DNA from: AC-69 sp963751665
GTDB lineage: Bacteria; Actinomycetota; UBA4738; HRBIN12
Reading direction: 5' to 3'
NCBI GenBank assembly: GCA_963751665.1
Contig: CAVVVF010000004.1
Coordinates: 310,001 to 374,000, forward strand
DNA length: 64,000 nt
Positions 51,646 through 60,511 of the stretch are shown piece by piece. The position numbers and the translations under genes are program-made. The notes under the pieces were generated by a model. That model was not told where the DNA came from and ran no database searches. It saw nothing but the letters and a program-made list of their open reading frames with translations. Within the stretch, counting starts at the first letter, position 1, and the number at the start of each line of letters is the position of its first letter.

Positions 51646-52238
51646 ATGCGTCGCTCGATCGCGCTGGTGCTGGCGGCATCGCTGTTCCTGTTGATGGCGG
51701 GGGAGGCCCGGGCCGCACGGTGGACATCTCGATCGTCGGGGTCTCGGCCGGCTTCGATCCCACCGCCGCCACCGGGGCCATCGGCGACACGTTCCATTGG
51801 ACGAACAACGACGGCATCACCCACACGACGACGCAGAACGGGCCGCTCTCGCTGTGGAACTCCGGGAACATCATCGCCGGCAACGCTTTCTCCAAGGCGA
51901 TCGACTTCGCCGGCTCGTACCCCTATCACTGCAGCATCCACACCTCGATGACTGGCACCGTCAAGGTGCCGATCCAGGTCACCCCATCATCGGGGAGCGT
52001 GGGAACGGCCTTCAGGGTCACCGTCGCGTCCGTGGCCGCCTCGAGCGGGTTCGTCTACGACGTCCAGCGCAAGAAAGGGAATGGGAGCTGGACGGCGTGG
52101 AAGACCGGGATCACCTCGAAGTCCGTGACGTTCAAGCCGCAGGCCTCGGGCACCTGGTCGTTCCGGTCCCGCCTCCGCAAGTCGTCGAACGGCGCGAGGA
52201 GCGGCTGGTCGCCGGCTCGGTCGATCTCGGTGATGTGA
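51646..52238 (+). CDS. secreted cupredoxin (plastocyanin-like) protein, one-base shift near 51712
   Basis: About 197 codons from ATG 51646. Signal peptide RRSIALVLAASLFLLMAGEA; one missing base right after it (about 51712) shifts into VDISIVGVSAGFDPTAATGA. Type 1 copper ligands are visible: His in NNDGITHTTTQ, then Cys, His and Met in YPYHCSIHTSMTGTV. The C-terminal ~90 residues form a separate beta-domain (WTAWKTGITSKSVTFKPQAS) like a fibronectin-type fold. Likely an exported electron carrier or copper protein. The gene is convergent with sdhB. Confidence 0.75.
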
Positions 52239-52249
52239 CCAGGTCGGAG

Positions 52250-53017
52250 CTAGAACCGCTCGAACAGGATCGACCGCTTGACTTCCTGGATGGCCTTGGT
52301 CACCTCGATGCCGCGGGGACAGGCCTCCGTGCAGTTGAAGGTGGTCCGGCACCGGAACACGCCGGTGCGCTCCGCCAGGATCCGCAGGCGGTCATCGGCC
52401 CCCTGGTCGCGAGAGTCGTAGATGAACCGATGGGCGTTCACGATGGCCGCCGGGCCCACGTATTCCTCGTCGCCCCAGAAGATGGGACACGCGGTGGTGC
52501 AGGCTGCGCAGAGGATGCACTTGGTCGTGTCGTCGAACCGGTGGCGCTCCTCCGGCGACTGGAGGCGCTCGCGGTCGGGCTCGCCCTCGTCGTTGATGAG
52601 GTAGGGAAGGACCGAGCGGTAGCCGGCGAAGAACGGCTCCATGTCCACGATGAGGTCCTTCAGAACGGGCAGTCCCCGGATGGGCTCCACCGTGGCCTTC
52701 GGCAGGACATCCTTCACCAGGACCTTGCAGGCCAGGCGGTTCTTGCCGTTGATCATCATGGCGTCCGAGCCGCAGATGCCGTGGGCGCACGACCGGCGCA
52801 GGGCGAGCGTCCCGTCCTGGTACCACTTCACCTGGTGCAGCGCGTCCAGGAGCCGGTCGTTCGGCTCGGTGTCGATCGTGAACTCGTCCCACCAGGAGTC
52901 CTCGCGGACGTCGGGGTTGTACCGGCGGATCCTCAGGGTGAGCGTGACCTTGGCTCCTGCACCCACCCGTCGGCCGTCGGAGTCGTCCAGCACGTCGCCA
53001 AGCGCTTCCTCGGCCAT
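52250..53017 (-). CDS. sdhB: succinate dehydrogenase iron-sulfur subunit
   Basis: 255 residues from ATG 53017. [2Fe-2S] ligands in SCAHGICGSDAMMINGKNRL then AC, [4Fe-4S] ligands in CILCAACTTACP and [3Fe-4S] ligands in CRTTFNCTEACPRGI, in that order. It carries electrons from SdhA to the membrane quinone site. Its ATG overlaps the sdhA stop by one base. It is the last gene of sdhCDAB. A longer open frame upstream (to 53611) belongs to antisense noise over sdhA. Confidence 0.96.
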   Translation of the reverse strand: MAEEALGDVLDDSDGRRVGAGAKVTLTLRIRRYNPDVREDSWWDEFTIDTEPNDRLLDALHQVKWYQDGTLALRRSCAHGICGSDAMMINGKNRLACKVLVKDVLPKATVEPIRGLPVLKDLIVDMEPFFAGYRSVLPYLINDEGEPDRERLQSPEERHRFDDTTKCILCAACTTACPIFWGDEEYVGPAAIVNAHRFIYDSRDQGADDRLRILAERTGVFRCRTTFNCTEACPRGIEVTKAIQEVKRSILFERF

Positions 53018-54753
53018 CAGTACTTCCTCTCCATGGGCACGTAGGGGCCGAGCTTCACGTCCTTGAACTCCAGGCGAACCTGGCCGTCCGGCTCCCGGTA
53101 CGCCAGCGAGTGCTTCAGCCAGTGCTCGTCGTCGCGCATTGGGTGATCCTCCCGGTAGTGGGCGCCGCGAGTCTCGTCGCGCGCCAGGGCCGCGGCCACC
53201 GTGGCCTCGGCGCAGTCCAGAAGGAACCCGAGCTCGACCGCTTCCATCAGCTCGGTGTTGTAGGTCCTGCCCGTGTCTTGGACGAACACGCGCTCGTACC
53301 GCTCCCGCAGGCTGCCCAGGATCTGCTGCATCTTCTTCAGACCGGTCTCGCTCCGGACCACGAACGCCAGGTCGAACATCGACTCCTGAAGCTCGCTCCG
53401 GATGTCGGCGGCGTTCGCCCCCTCCTTCCGGTTCATCAGCCCGTCCAGCATGTCCCGGGCGAAGCCCTCGGGCCGCTCGGGAAGCTCCGGCGCGTCGGCC
53501 CCCTCGGCCAACTCGGCCATGTGCTTCCCGCCCCGCCGCCCGAACACCACGATGTCGAGGAGGGAGTTGGTCCCCAGCCGGTTCGCGCCGTGCACCGAGA
53601 CGCAGGCGCACTCGCCCGCGGCGTACAGGCCCGGGACCGGCGTCTCCCCTGGGCCCGTCACCACCTGGCCCTCGATGTCGGTGGGGATGCCGCCCATGGC
53701 GTAGTGCGCGGTGGGCTGGATCGGCACCAGCTCTTTGGTCGGCTCGACCGAGAGGTACACGCGGGCGAACTCCGTGACGTCGGGGAGCTTCTCCTCGATC
53801 ACCTCACGGGGCAGATGGCGGACGTCGAGCCACACCGCGTCCTTGTGGGGACCGGCCCCCCGGCCCTCCTTGATCTCCTGGTAGATGGCCCGCGAGACCA
53901 GGTCACGCGGCGCGAGGTCCTTCACCGTCGGCGCGTACCGCTCCATGAACCGATCGTTCTCGGCATTCAACAGGATGCCGCCCTCGCCCCGGACGGCCTC
54001 GGAGAGCAGGATGCCCATCTTGTACACGCCGGTCGGGTGGAACTGGAAGAACTCCATGTCTTCCAGGGGGATGCCGCGACGCCAAGCCACGGCCGGCCCG
54101 TCGCCGGTCAGCGTGTGGGCGTTCGACGAGACGCGGAACATCCGCCCGAAGCCGCCGGTGGCGAACAGGACGGAGGCCGCCCGGAACACGTGGAGCTCGC
54201 CGGAGGCAAGCTCGTACGCGACGACGCCCGCCACGCGACCGTCGTCCATCAACAGGTCCAGGACGTAGAACTCGTTGAAGAACCGGACGTTCCGCTTCAC
54301 GCACTGCTGGTACAGGGTCTGCAGGATCATGTGGCCGGTCCGATCGGCGGCGTAGCACGCCCGCTTGACGGCCGCCTCGCCATGGTTGCGGGTGTGGCCG
54401 CCGAACCGCCGCTGGTCGATCCGGCCGTCCGTGGTGCGGTTGAACGGCAGCCCCCAGTGCTCGAGCTGGTAGATGGCGTCCACGGCCTCCTGGCACATCA
54501 GCAGGGCGGCCGGCTGGTCCACCAGGTAGTCGCCTCCCTTCACGGTGTCGAAGGCGTGCCACTCCGGGTAGTCCTCCTCCACGTTGCCGAGCGCCGCGCA
54601 CACACCGCCCTGCGCGGTGCCCGTGTGGGAGCGGGTGGGGTACAGCTTGGAGATGACGGCGGTGCGGACCCGGTCCGAGGCCTCGATAGCGGCCCGGAGC
54701 CCGGCGCCCCCCGCGCCGACGATCACGGCGTCGTAGGTGTGGAAGTTGGTCAC
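53017..54753 (-). CDS. sdhA: succinate dehydrogenase flavoprotein subunit
   Basis: 578 residues from GTG 54753. FAD dinucleotide loop AVIVGAGGAGLRAAIEAS, the FAD-linking His in TRSHTGTAQGGVCAALGN, active-site region QFHPTGVYKMGILLSEAVRG with Glu/Arg, and GECACVSVHGANRLGTNSLL. C-terminal helical domain ends in RKY. Oxidises succinate to fumarate on the cytoplasmic side. 4 nt separate it from sdhD. Confidence 0.97.
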   Translation of the reverse strand: MTNFHTYDAVIVGAGGAGLRAAIEASDRVRTAVISKLYPTRSHTGTAQGGVCAALGNVEEDYPEWHAFDTVKGGDYLVDQPAALLMCQEAVDAIYQLEHWGLPFNRTTDGRIDQRRFGGHTRNHGEAAVKRACYAADRTGHMILQTLYQQCVKRNVRFFNEFYVLDLLMDDGRVAGVVAYELASGELHVFRAASVLFATGGFGRMFRVSSNAHTLTGDGPAVAWRRGIPLEDMEFFQFHPTGVYKMGILLSEAVRGEGGILLNAENDRFMERYAPTVKDLAPRDLVSRAIYQEIKEGRGAGPHKDAVWLDVRHLPREVIEEKLPDVTEFARVYLSVEPTKELVPIQPTAHYAMGGIPTDIEGQVVTGPGETPVPGLYAAGECACVSVHGANRLGTNSLLDIVVFGRRGGKHMAELAEGADAPELPERPEGFARDMLDGLMNRKEGANAADIRSELQESMFDLAFVVRSETGLKKMQQILGSLRERYERVFVQDTGRTYNTELMEAVELGFLLDCAEATVAAALARDETRGAHYREDHPMRDDEHWLKHSLAYREPDGQVRLEFKDVKLGPYVPMERKY

Positions 54754-54757
54754 GACG

Positions 54758-55204
54758 TCACGACGCTCCCGGCCACTTGCTGGGGTCGAAGGTGAAGACG
54801 ATGACCGTGCCGAGCGCGAACAGGCTGAAGCCGACGACGTAGAACAGCATGTTCACGGCGAAGCGCGCGCTCGGCCACTTCACGTAGTCCTGCGCGATGA
54901 CCCGCAGGCCGTTGATCCCGTGGAGGAGTGCCAGGACCAGGAGGGCCCAGTCCCAGGTCCGCCAGAACGGGCTCTGCCACCGCACGGCGACGAACCCGAA
55001 GTTCACGCGCGACACGCCCCCGTCGAAGACGTGCATGATCAGCACGTGGCCGACGGCGAGGAACAGCAGGAGGACGCCGGAGACCCTCATGAACAGCCAG
55101 GACCACAGCTCGAGGCCGCCGGCCGGCCGCTCCCGCCCGCCCCGGTGGCCGAGGGCACCCCGGGAGGGTGTAGAGGGCGGGCGCTCCGCGGCCTCGACGG
55201 CCAT
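54758..55204 (-). CDS. sdhD: succinate dehydrogenase membrane anchor subunit
   Basis: 148 residues from ATG 55204, overlapping the sdhC stop by one base. A Pro-rich N-terminus precedes three helices: LFMRVSGVLLLFLAVGHVLI, WDWALLVLALLHGINGL and MLFYVVGFSLFALGTVIVFT. The His in AVGHVLIMH is a heme ligand candidate and ALLHGINGLR is typical of SdhD. It anchors SdhAB and helps form the quinone site. The frame extends upstream to 55552 but that part is shadow of sdhC. Confidence 0.88.
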   Translation of the reverse strand: MAVEAAERPPSTPSRGALGHRGGRERPAGGLELWSWLFMRVSGVLLLFLAVGHVLIMHVFDGGVSRVNFGFVAVRWQSPFWRTWDWALLVLALLHGINGLRVIAQDYVKWPSARFAVNMLFYVVGFSLFALGTVIVFTFDPSKWPGAS

Positions 55205-55605
55205 CAGAGGTTCCACCCCAGGGAGAGGTTCAGGATGTCCCTTCCCATGATCCAGGTGATGGGGATCATGGCCAGCAGGAACAGGCCGGTCGATGCGATG
55301 GACAGCTGCTTCATGTATCGGGTCGAGGCGGGCCAGAAGTCGAACACCATGATCTTCACGCCGTTGATGGCGTGATAGAGCACCGCAGCGACCAGCCCGA
55401 GCTCGAGGAGCCGGACGAACCAGTTGTGGTAGACGGCCACCACCCGGTTGTAGGCGTCGGGGCCCCACCCGACCACGGCCGTGTCGACCACATGGGCGAA
55501 CAGGAACAGGATGATGGCGAGCCCGGTGATCCGGTGAGCGATCCACGACCATTGGCCGGGACTGCCTTTGTAGAGCGTGCCGAGGTCCGTCTTCCTCTTG
55601 GCCAC
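55204..55605 (-). CDS. sdhC: succinate dehydrogenase cytochrome b556 subunit
   Basis: 133 residues. SWIAHRITGLAIILFLFAHV carries the Ser/Arg quinone-site residues and the His heme-ligand candidate; two more helices are LLELGLVAAVLYHAINGVKI and IASTGLFLLAMIPITWIMG. It is the first gene of sdhCDAB. The region to the next upstream gene (55606-55706) holds no clear promoter to my eye. Confidence 0.9.
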   Translation of the reverse strand: MAKRKTDLGTLYKGSPGQWSWIAHRITGLAIILFLFAHVVDTAVVGWGPDAYNRVVAVYHNWFVRLLELGLVAAVLYHAINGVKIMVFDFWPASTRYMKQLSIASTGLFLLAMIPITWIMGRDILNLSLGWNL

Positions 55606-55706
55606 CGTTGCTCCTGCCTAGAGACTATCGCGGCCCTGCCCGAGTACCCGGACGAGGGCCGTCTCGGGCCGCGCGGAGTCTACCCCTCGAAGGGGCGCAG
55701 ATGGCC

Positions 55707-56357
55707 TCACGACACTCGGAGGGCTGCCATGACGCCGTCCCGGGTCGGGATGATGGCCGACACGTACCGCTCGTCCTCGGCGATGAGTCGGTTGTGCTCC
55801 AGGATGGCCTGGGTCGACCAGTCCTGTCGCTCGTCCTCCGGGAGCTCCTCGCCCGTGACCCGCCCGGACCACAGCACGTTGTCGCAGAGGTACAGCCCGC
55901 CGACGCGGATCCTCTCGCGGGCGGCCCGCCAGGCATCCGGGTACCCGACTTTGTCGATGTCGTTGTAGATCACGTCGAACTCCCCGTCCGTCGCCTCGAG
56001 CGTCGCGACGGCCTCGCCGACGTGCCACCGGATCGGCTCGACCAGGCCGGCCCGTCCCAGGTAGTCGAGCGCCTTCTTCTCGTTCTCCGGGTCGCCGTCG
56101 GTGCAGTGGACCTCGCCGAGGGGACCGACCGCCCGGCAGAACCAGTACGCCGAGTAGCCGTACCCGGAGCCGAGCTCGAAGACCCGCCCGGCCCCGACGG
56201 ACCGGGCCAGCAGCTCCACCGTGACCCCCACCAGCCGGTTGATGATGGGGAAGCCGCTCCGTTCCGCTTCGGCCTCCATCTCCAGGAGCACGGGCTCGTC
56301 GTAGCGCGAGAGGAGCCCGCGCATGTACTCCTCGATCTTCGGGTTCACGATGTCCAT
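55707..56357 (-). CDS. class I SAM-dependent O-methyltransferase
   Basis: 216 residues. Motif I VFELGSGYGYSAYWFCRAV, acidic CTDGDPENEKKA for SAM ribose, and EFDVIYNDIDKVGYPDAW then GGLYLCDNVLWSGRV, the metal-binding Asp/Asn pattern of catechol-type (COMT-like, PF01596) enzymes. It probably methylates a hydroxyl of a small aromatic or carbohydrate compound with a divalent metal. It follows an open gap of about 100 nt before sdhC and is divergent from the secreted gene at 56445. Confidence 0.85.
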   Translation of the reverse strand: MDIVNPKIEEYMRGLLSRYDEPVLLEMEAEAERSGFPIINRLVGVTVELLARSVGAGRVFELGSGYGYSAYWFCRAVGPLGEVHCTDGDPENEKKALDYLGRAGLVEPIRWHVGEAVATLEATDGEFDVIYNDIDKVGYPDAWRAARERIRVGGLYLCDNVLWSGRVTGEELPEDERQDWSTQAILEHNRLIAEDERYVSAIIPTRDGVMAALRVS

Positions 56358-56444
56358 GCGTCAGCCTCCGATTTGCGCCATGTTGCCCGTCCGGGTCATT
56401 CTTGCACGGCCTCACCCCGGACCCTCGACGGAAGGGAGGTTTCG

Positions 56445-58133
56445 ATGACGCGTCGCGTCTTGATCCCGCTGGCGGCCCTCTTGCTTGTCATGGCCCTGTC
56501 GCCGACCTCGCTGGCGTCGCCAGCCAATAGTCGGGTAACACGCGATGCCACCTCGGGCAGCTATCTGCGCTACGACGGCTCCTCCGATGCCACGATGGCG
56601 GCCTGCAGCACCGGCAGGCGCTCGCAGAACGAGCCCACCATCGCGGTCGACCCGCACAACACACAAGTGGTGGTGGCGGGGTCCAACGACTACTGCGCAC
56701 AGATCGTCAACGGCGACGTCTGGCCGGGCTACTATCGCTCGACCGACGGCGGGGGCAGCTGGAACGACAGCCTGGTCCCGGGCTACCCGGATGACTCTTC
56801 GGCGGCCGGCATGGCGTCGCCGGCGCACGGCTCGTGCGGCGCGGCTGGCGATCCGAGCCAGGCCTTCGACGCGGACGGGCGCCTGTTCTACGCGTTCATC
56901 TGCTTCAACCGATCGAAGCCGATCAACGGCGCGGTCTACTCGGCCAGGTACCTAGCGGACGGTGGCTCGTACGACCGAACCGTACTGATCAAGAGCGGAT
57001 CGCCCTCGGCCCAGTTCTCGGGCAGCGGACTGTTCCAGGACAAGATCAACATCGTCGCGGACCAGACGTCCGGGCCTTTCTCGGGCAACGTGTACGTGGC
57101 CTGGTCGCAGTACACGGGCAAGGCCGCCAACAACTCGATCCTGTTCAGCCGGTCGACCGACCATGGCCTGACGTTTTCCTCGGCGATCAGGGTCACGCCG
57201 GTGGAGCACGGCACGGGGTCCTTCACGGACCTGGCGGTGGGGCCCGACGGGGCCGTCTACCTGACGTACCTGACGTATGCGTCGTCGTCCCGCCCCACAT
57301 CCGATGTCTGGCTGTTGAAGTCCTCAAACGGCGGAGTCTCGTTCGGGCCGCCCAGCCATGTGGCGTCGATCACGCTGTTCGACTCCAACCAGTTCAGCGG
57401 CAACGGCGCGTACGATTGCGGCGACGGGCCCTTCGCCTGCCCGTCGGGCTTCACGTACTCGCGGTTCTTCAGCTCCTCGGCGGTGGCCGCCGACGCGACC
57501 GGCGTGCACGTCGTGTACGCGGCGCGAGCTGGCGAGCGGGCAGTCGAAGGTCTTCGTCCGCAACTCGCCGGACGGGGTCACCTTCGCCGGCCGCACCGCC
57601 ACTCGGACACCGTGGCCGTCGGGCACCAGTGGTTCCCGGACATCGCCTCGGCGAGCGGCACGATCACCGTGGTCTTCTACGACTCCCGGGGCGATCCCGT
57701 GTACGCACCCGCCTGCCCGCCGGGCAACACCGCCGCGGCGTCGAACTCCGGTGACGTCGTGCAGACACGTGGTCGCCAAGTCCACGAACGGCGGTCGACA
57801 TGGACGCGAGACAAAGGTGACCACGCACGGGCAGCAACTTCGGCTGGGAGACGCACGGGTCGCGCCGGCATCGGGTTCTGGGGCGACTACATCTACATCT
57901 CCGCGGTGCCCGGCGCGGTGAACGTGACGTGGACCGACTCCCGGGACCTGGTCCCGGGAACCGACCCGCGGGAGACCGGCGCGGACGACGACCAGGACGG
58001 GTTCGACGTGTACCAGCCGTGCACCTACGTGCCGAACGACATCAACGCACCGTCGTACTCCCAGCCGCTGGTGAGCGACTCCTGTCTCTCACAGGGCGGG
58101 CTGGACCAGAACATCTATTCGGACAGACTGTAG
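56445..58133 (+). CDS. secreted BNR/sialidase-like beta-propeller protein (frame broken after 57530)
   Basis: About 562 codons from ATG 56445 with GAAGGGAGG upstream. Signal peptide RRVLIPLAALLLVMALSPT. Bacterial neuraminidase repeats (S-x-D-x-G-x-x-W type) are seen in YYRSTDGGGSWNDS, LFSRSTDHGLTFS and LLKSSNGGVSFG, so it is a propeller. Shifts occur at about 57530, 57595, 57765 and 57830; the end (VTWTDSRDLVPG, then a Cys-containing tail) returns to the first frame. I see no conserved sialidase active site, so a glycan-binding or generic role is more likely. Extracellular. Confidence 0.7.
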   Translation: MTRRVLIPLAALLLVMALSPTSLASPANSRVTRDATSGSYLRYDGSSDATMAACSTGRRSQNEPTIAVDPHNTQVVVAGSNDYCAQIVNGDVWPGYYRSTDGGGSWNDSLVPGYPDDSSAAGMASPAHGSCGAAGDPSQAFDADGRLFYAFICFNRSKPINGAVYSARYLADGGSYDRTVLIKSGSPSAQFSGSGLFQDKINIVADQTSGPFSGNVYVAWSQYTGKAANNSILFSRSTDHGLTFSSAIRVTPVEHGTGSFTDLAVGPDGAVYLTYLTYASSSRPTSDVWLLKSSNGGVSFGPPSHVASITLFDSNQFSGNGAYDCGDGPFACPSGFTYSRFFSSSAVAADATGVHVVYAARAGERAVEGLRPQLAGRGHLRRPHRHSDTVAVGHQWFPDIASASGTITVVFYDSRGDPVYAPACPPGNTAAASNSGDVVQTRGRQVHERRSTWTRDKGDHARAATSAGRRTGRAGIGFWGDYIYISAVPGAVNVTWTDSRDLVPGTDPRETGADDDQDGFDVYQPCTYVPNDINAPSYSQPLVSDSCLSQGGLDQNIYSDRL

Positions 58134-58151
58134 AGCCACCAGCTGAGGTCG

Positions 58152-58182
58152 GGGCCCGCCCGCGCGTGGCGCGGGCGGGCCC
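58152..58182 (+). terminator. strong hairpin terminator
   Basis: GGGCCCGCCCGCGC-GTG-GCGCGGGCGGGCCC, a perfect 14-bp stem with a 3-nt loop, 19 bp after the stop of the secreted protein gene. No T-run follows. Confidence 0.7.
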
Positions 58183-58203
58183 TCGACCATTAACGGCGCG
58201 CGG

Positions 58204-58209
58204 TACCCT
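58204..58209 (+). promoter_or_regulatory. -10 box of mutase large subunit gene
   Basis: TACCCT, 6 nt before GTG 58216; leaderless arrangement. Confidence 0.5.
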
Positions 58210-58215
58210 TCGGCC

Positions 58216-59796
58216 GTGGACGAGGACCGCCACGTCACGGACTCCGGCATCGAGATCAAGCCCGTCTACGGACCCGCCGACCTCGAGGCCTTCGATCCGG
58301 CGCGCGACCTCGGCGCGCCCGGCGAGCCGCCGTTCACCCGAGGCATCTACCCCACGATGTACCGGGGTCGGCTGTGGACCATGCGCCAGTACGCGGGCAT
58401 GGCCTCGGCCGACGAGACGAACCGTCGCTTCCGGTACCTCCTCGACCACGGCCAGACCGGCCTCTCGGTTGCCTTCGACCTTCCCACGCAGATGGGCTAC
58501 GACTCGGACCACCCCCGCGCCGAGGGCGAGGTCGGCAAGACCGGCGTGGCCATCGACTCCGTCGAGGACATGAAGCGGCTACTGGACGGGATCCCGCTGG
58601 ACCAGGTGTCGACGTCGATGACGATCAACGCCACGGCCGCCATCCTGCTGCTGTTGTACGAGCTGGTGGCCGAGGAGCGGGGGATCGACCCGCGGCAGCT
58701 CTCCGGCACCGTGCAGAACGACCTGCTCAAGGAGTACGCGGCGCGGGGCACCTACATCTACCCGCCGAAGCCGTCGATGCGCCTGATCACGGACCTGTTC
58801 GCCTACTGCCACGACCGCATCCCGAAGTGGAACACGATCTCGATCTCCGGCTACCACATGCGGGAGGCGGGAGCCACGGCGGTGCAGGAGGTGGCGTTCA
58901 CACTGGCGAACGCCATCGCCTACGTGGAGGCCGCCATCCAGGCCGGCCTTGCCGTCGACGACTTCGCTCCCCGGGTGTCCTTCTTCTTCGCCTGCCACAT
59001 GAACTTCTTCGAGGAGGTGGCGAAGTTCCGGGCGGCTCGGCGGATGTGGGCCAGGATCATGGTCGATCGGTTCGGCCCCAGCGACCCCCGGAGCGCGATG
59101 CTCCGGTTCCACACGCAGACCGGCGGGGCCACCCTGACGGCCCAGCAGCCGGAGAACAACATCGTCCGCACGACGTTGGAGGCGCTCGCGGCGGTGCTCG
59201 GTGGGACGCAGTCGCTGCATACGAACTCGTTCGACGAGGCCCTGGCCCTTCCCACCGAGCCCGCGGTGAAGATCGCCCTTCGGACCCAGCAGATCATCGG
59301 GCACGAGTCCGGCGTGCCGAACACGATCGATCCGCTGGCCGGCGCCTACTTCGTGGAGTCGCTCACGAACGAGATCGAGGAGCGAGCGGGCGAATACGTG
59401 GACAAGATCGAGGGGATGGGCGGTCCCGTGGCGGCCATCGAGGCCGGCTTCTACCAGGACGAGATCCACGAGGCGGCCTTCCGGATCCAGCAGGGCGTCG
59501 AGTCCGGCGAGCGGGTCGTGGTGGGCGTCAACCGGTTCCAGGAGGCCGAGGAGCCCTCGGTCGAGCTCCAGCAGATCGCCCAGGAGGAACTGGACAAGCA
59601 GGTCGGTCGGGTTCGGGAGCTGCGCGAGAGCCGCGACGCCGATGCGGTGGAACGGTGGCTCGGCGCGGTCGAGGACGCCGCGCGGGGGACCGACAACCTC
59701 CTGTATCCCATGAAGGAGGCCCTTCGGGCCCGGGCCACGCTGGGCGAGGTGTCCGACGCGCTCCGCAGGGTGTTCGGCGAGTACCACCCCCGGTAG
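58216..59796 (+). CDS. methylmalonyl-CoA mutase large subunit
   Basis: 526 residues, the catalytic barrel without the B12-binding domain, as in split mutases. GIYPTMYRGRLWTMRQYAGM is the substrate-binding start, FDLPTQMGYDSDHPRAEGEV and ISISGYHMREAGATAVQEVA (active-site His) follow, then RFHTQTGGATLTAQQPENNI and LHTNSFDEALALPTEPAVKI. With the subunit at 34.6 kb it converts methylmalonyl-CoA to succinyl-CoA. Related isobutyryl- and ethylmalonyl-CoA mutases share the layout, so substrate is inferred. The next gene starts 20 nt later. Confidence 0.9.
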   Translation: MDEDRHVTDSGIEIKPVYGPADLEAFDPARDLGAPGEPPFTRGIYPTMYRGRLWTMRQYAGMASADETNRRFRYLLDHGQTGLSVAFDLPTQMGYDSDHPRAEGEVGKTGVAIDSVEDMKRLLDGIPLDQVSTSMTINATAAILLLLYELVAEERGIDPRQLSGTVQNDLLKEYAARGTYIYPPKPSMRLITDLFAYCHDRIPKWNTISISGYHMREAGATAVQEVAFTLANAIAYVEAAIQAGLAVDDFAPRVSFFFACHMNFFEEVAKFRAARRMWARIMVDRFGPSDPRSAMLRFHTQTGGATLTAQQPENNIVRTTLEALAAVLGGTQSLHTNSFDEALALPTEPAVKIALRTQQIIGHESGVPNTIDPLAGAYFVESLTNEIEERAGEYVDKIEGMGGPVAAIEAGFYQDEIHEAAFRIQQGVESGERVVVGVNRFQEAEEPSVELQQIAQEELDKQVGRVRELRESRDADAVERWLGAVEDAARGTDNLLYPMKEALRARATLGEVSDALRRVFGEYHPR

Positions 59797-59815
59797 GGAT
59801 AAGCTCTGCCGGCTC

Positions 59816-60511
59816 ATGGACATCGCCGTGATCGGTGGCACGGGGAACGAGGGCTTCGGGCTGACGCTCCGACTGGCCCGGGCCGGCCACCACGCGATCA
59901 TCGGCTCGCGGTCCGAGGACAAGGGCGCCGGCTCGGCCGGCGAGGCCAGGGCCATCCTGGGGGGCGACGCCGCGGTCGACGGAACGACGAACGAGAAGGC
60001 GGCGCAGCAGGGCGAGATCGTGTTCGTCACCGTGCCCTTCGCCGGACAGGCCGAGATCTACCGTGCCATCAAGGAGCACGTGGCCGCCGGGACGATCGTC
60101 GTGGACTGCACCAGCCCACTCGCCACTGCGGTGGGGGGCCGGGCCTGGCACGTGCTCCGGCCGTGGCACGGGTCGGCGGCCGAGCAGGCCACGGCCATCC
60201 TGGACCCCGGCGTGCGGATGGTGGCGGCGTTCCACACGATCGCGGGGGACGCGCTCCGGGACCTCGACCACCCCCTCGAGAGCGACGTGTTCGTGTGCGG
60301 CAAGGACCCGGAGGCGAAGGTGGTCGTGGGCGGGCTGATCGAGCAGATCCCGAACCTTCGGTGGGTGGACGCCGGCGACCTCACGATGGCCCGGATCGTG
60401 GAGACGCTGACGGCGCTGCTGATCTCGGTGAACCGGACCTACAAGGTGAAGGACTCTGGGTTCAGGGTGACCGGCCGCGACTCGTGGGGGCTGCCGCCCG
60501 GGCGCGGCTAG
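59816..60511 (+). CDS. npdG: NADPH:F420 oxidoreductase
   Basis: 231 residues. NADP loop IAVIGGTGNEGFGLTLRLA with Ser-Arg in IIGSRSEDKG (NADP phosphate), VFVTVPFAGQ and VDCTSPLA, AAFHTIAGDALRDL and the ending SVNRTYKVKDSGFRVTG, all typical of F420-dependent NADP reductases. It moves hydride between NADPH and the deazaflavin F420, so the organism uses F420. The stop overlaps the convergent carboxylase gene by 4 nt. Confidence 0.92.
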   Translation: MDIAVIGGTGNEGFGLTLRLARAGHHAIIGSRSEDKGAGSAGEARAILGGDAAVDGTTNEKAAQQGEIVFVTVPFAGQAEIYRAIKEHVAAGTIVVDCTSPLATAVGGRAWHVLRPWHGSAAEQATAILDPGVRMVAAFHTIAGDALRDLDHPLESDVFVCGKDPEAKVVVGGLIEQIPNLRWVDAGDLTMARIVETLTALLISVNRTYKVKDSGFRVTGRDSWGLPPGRG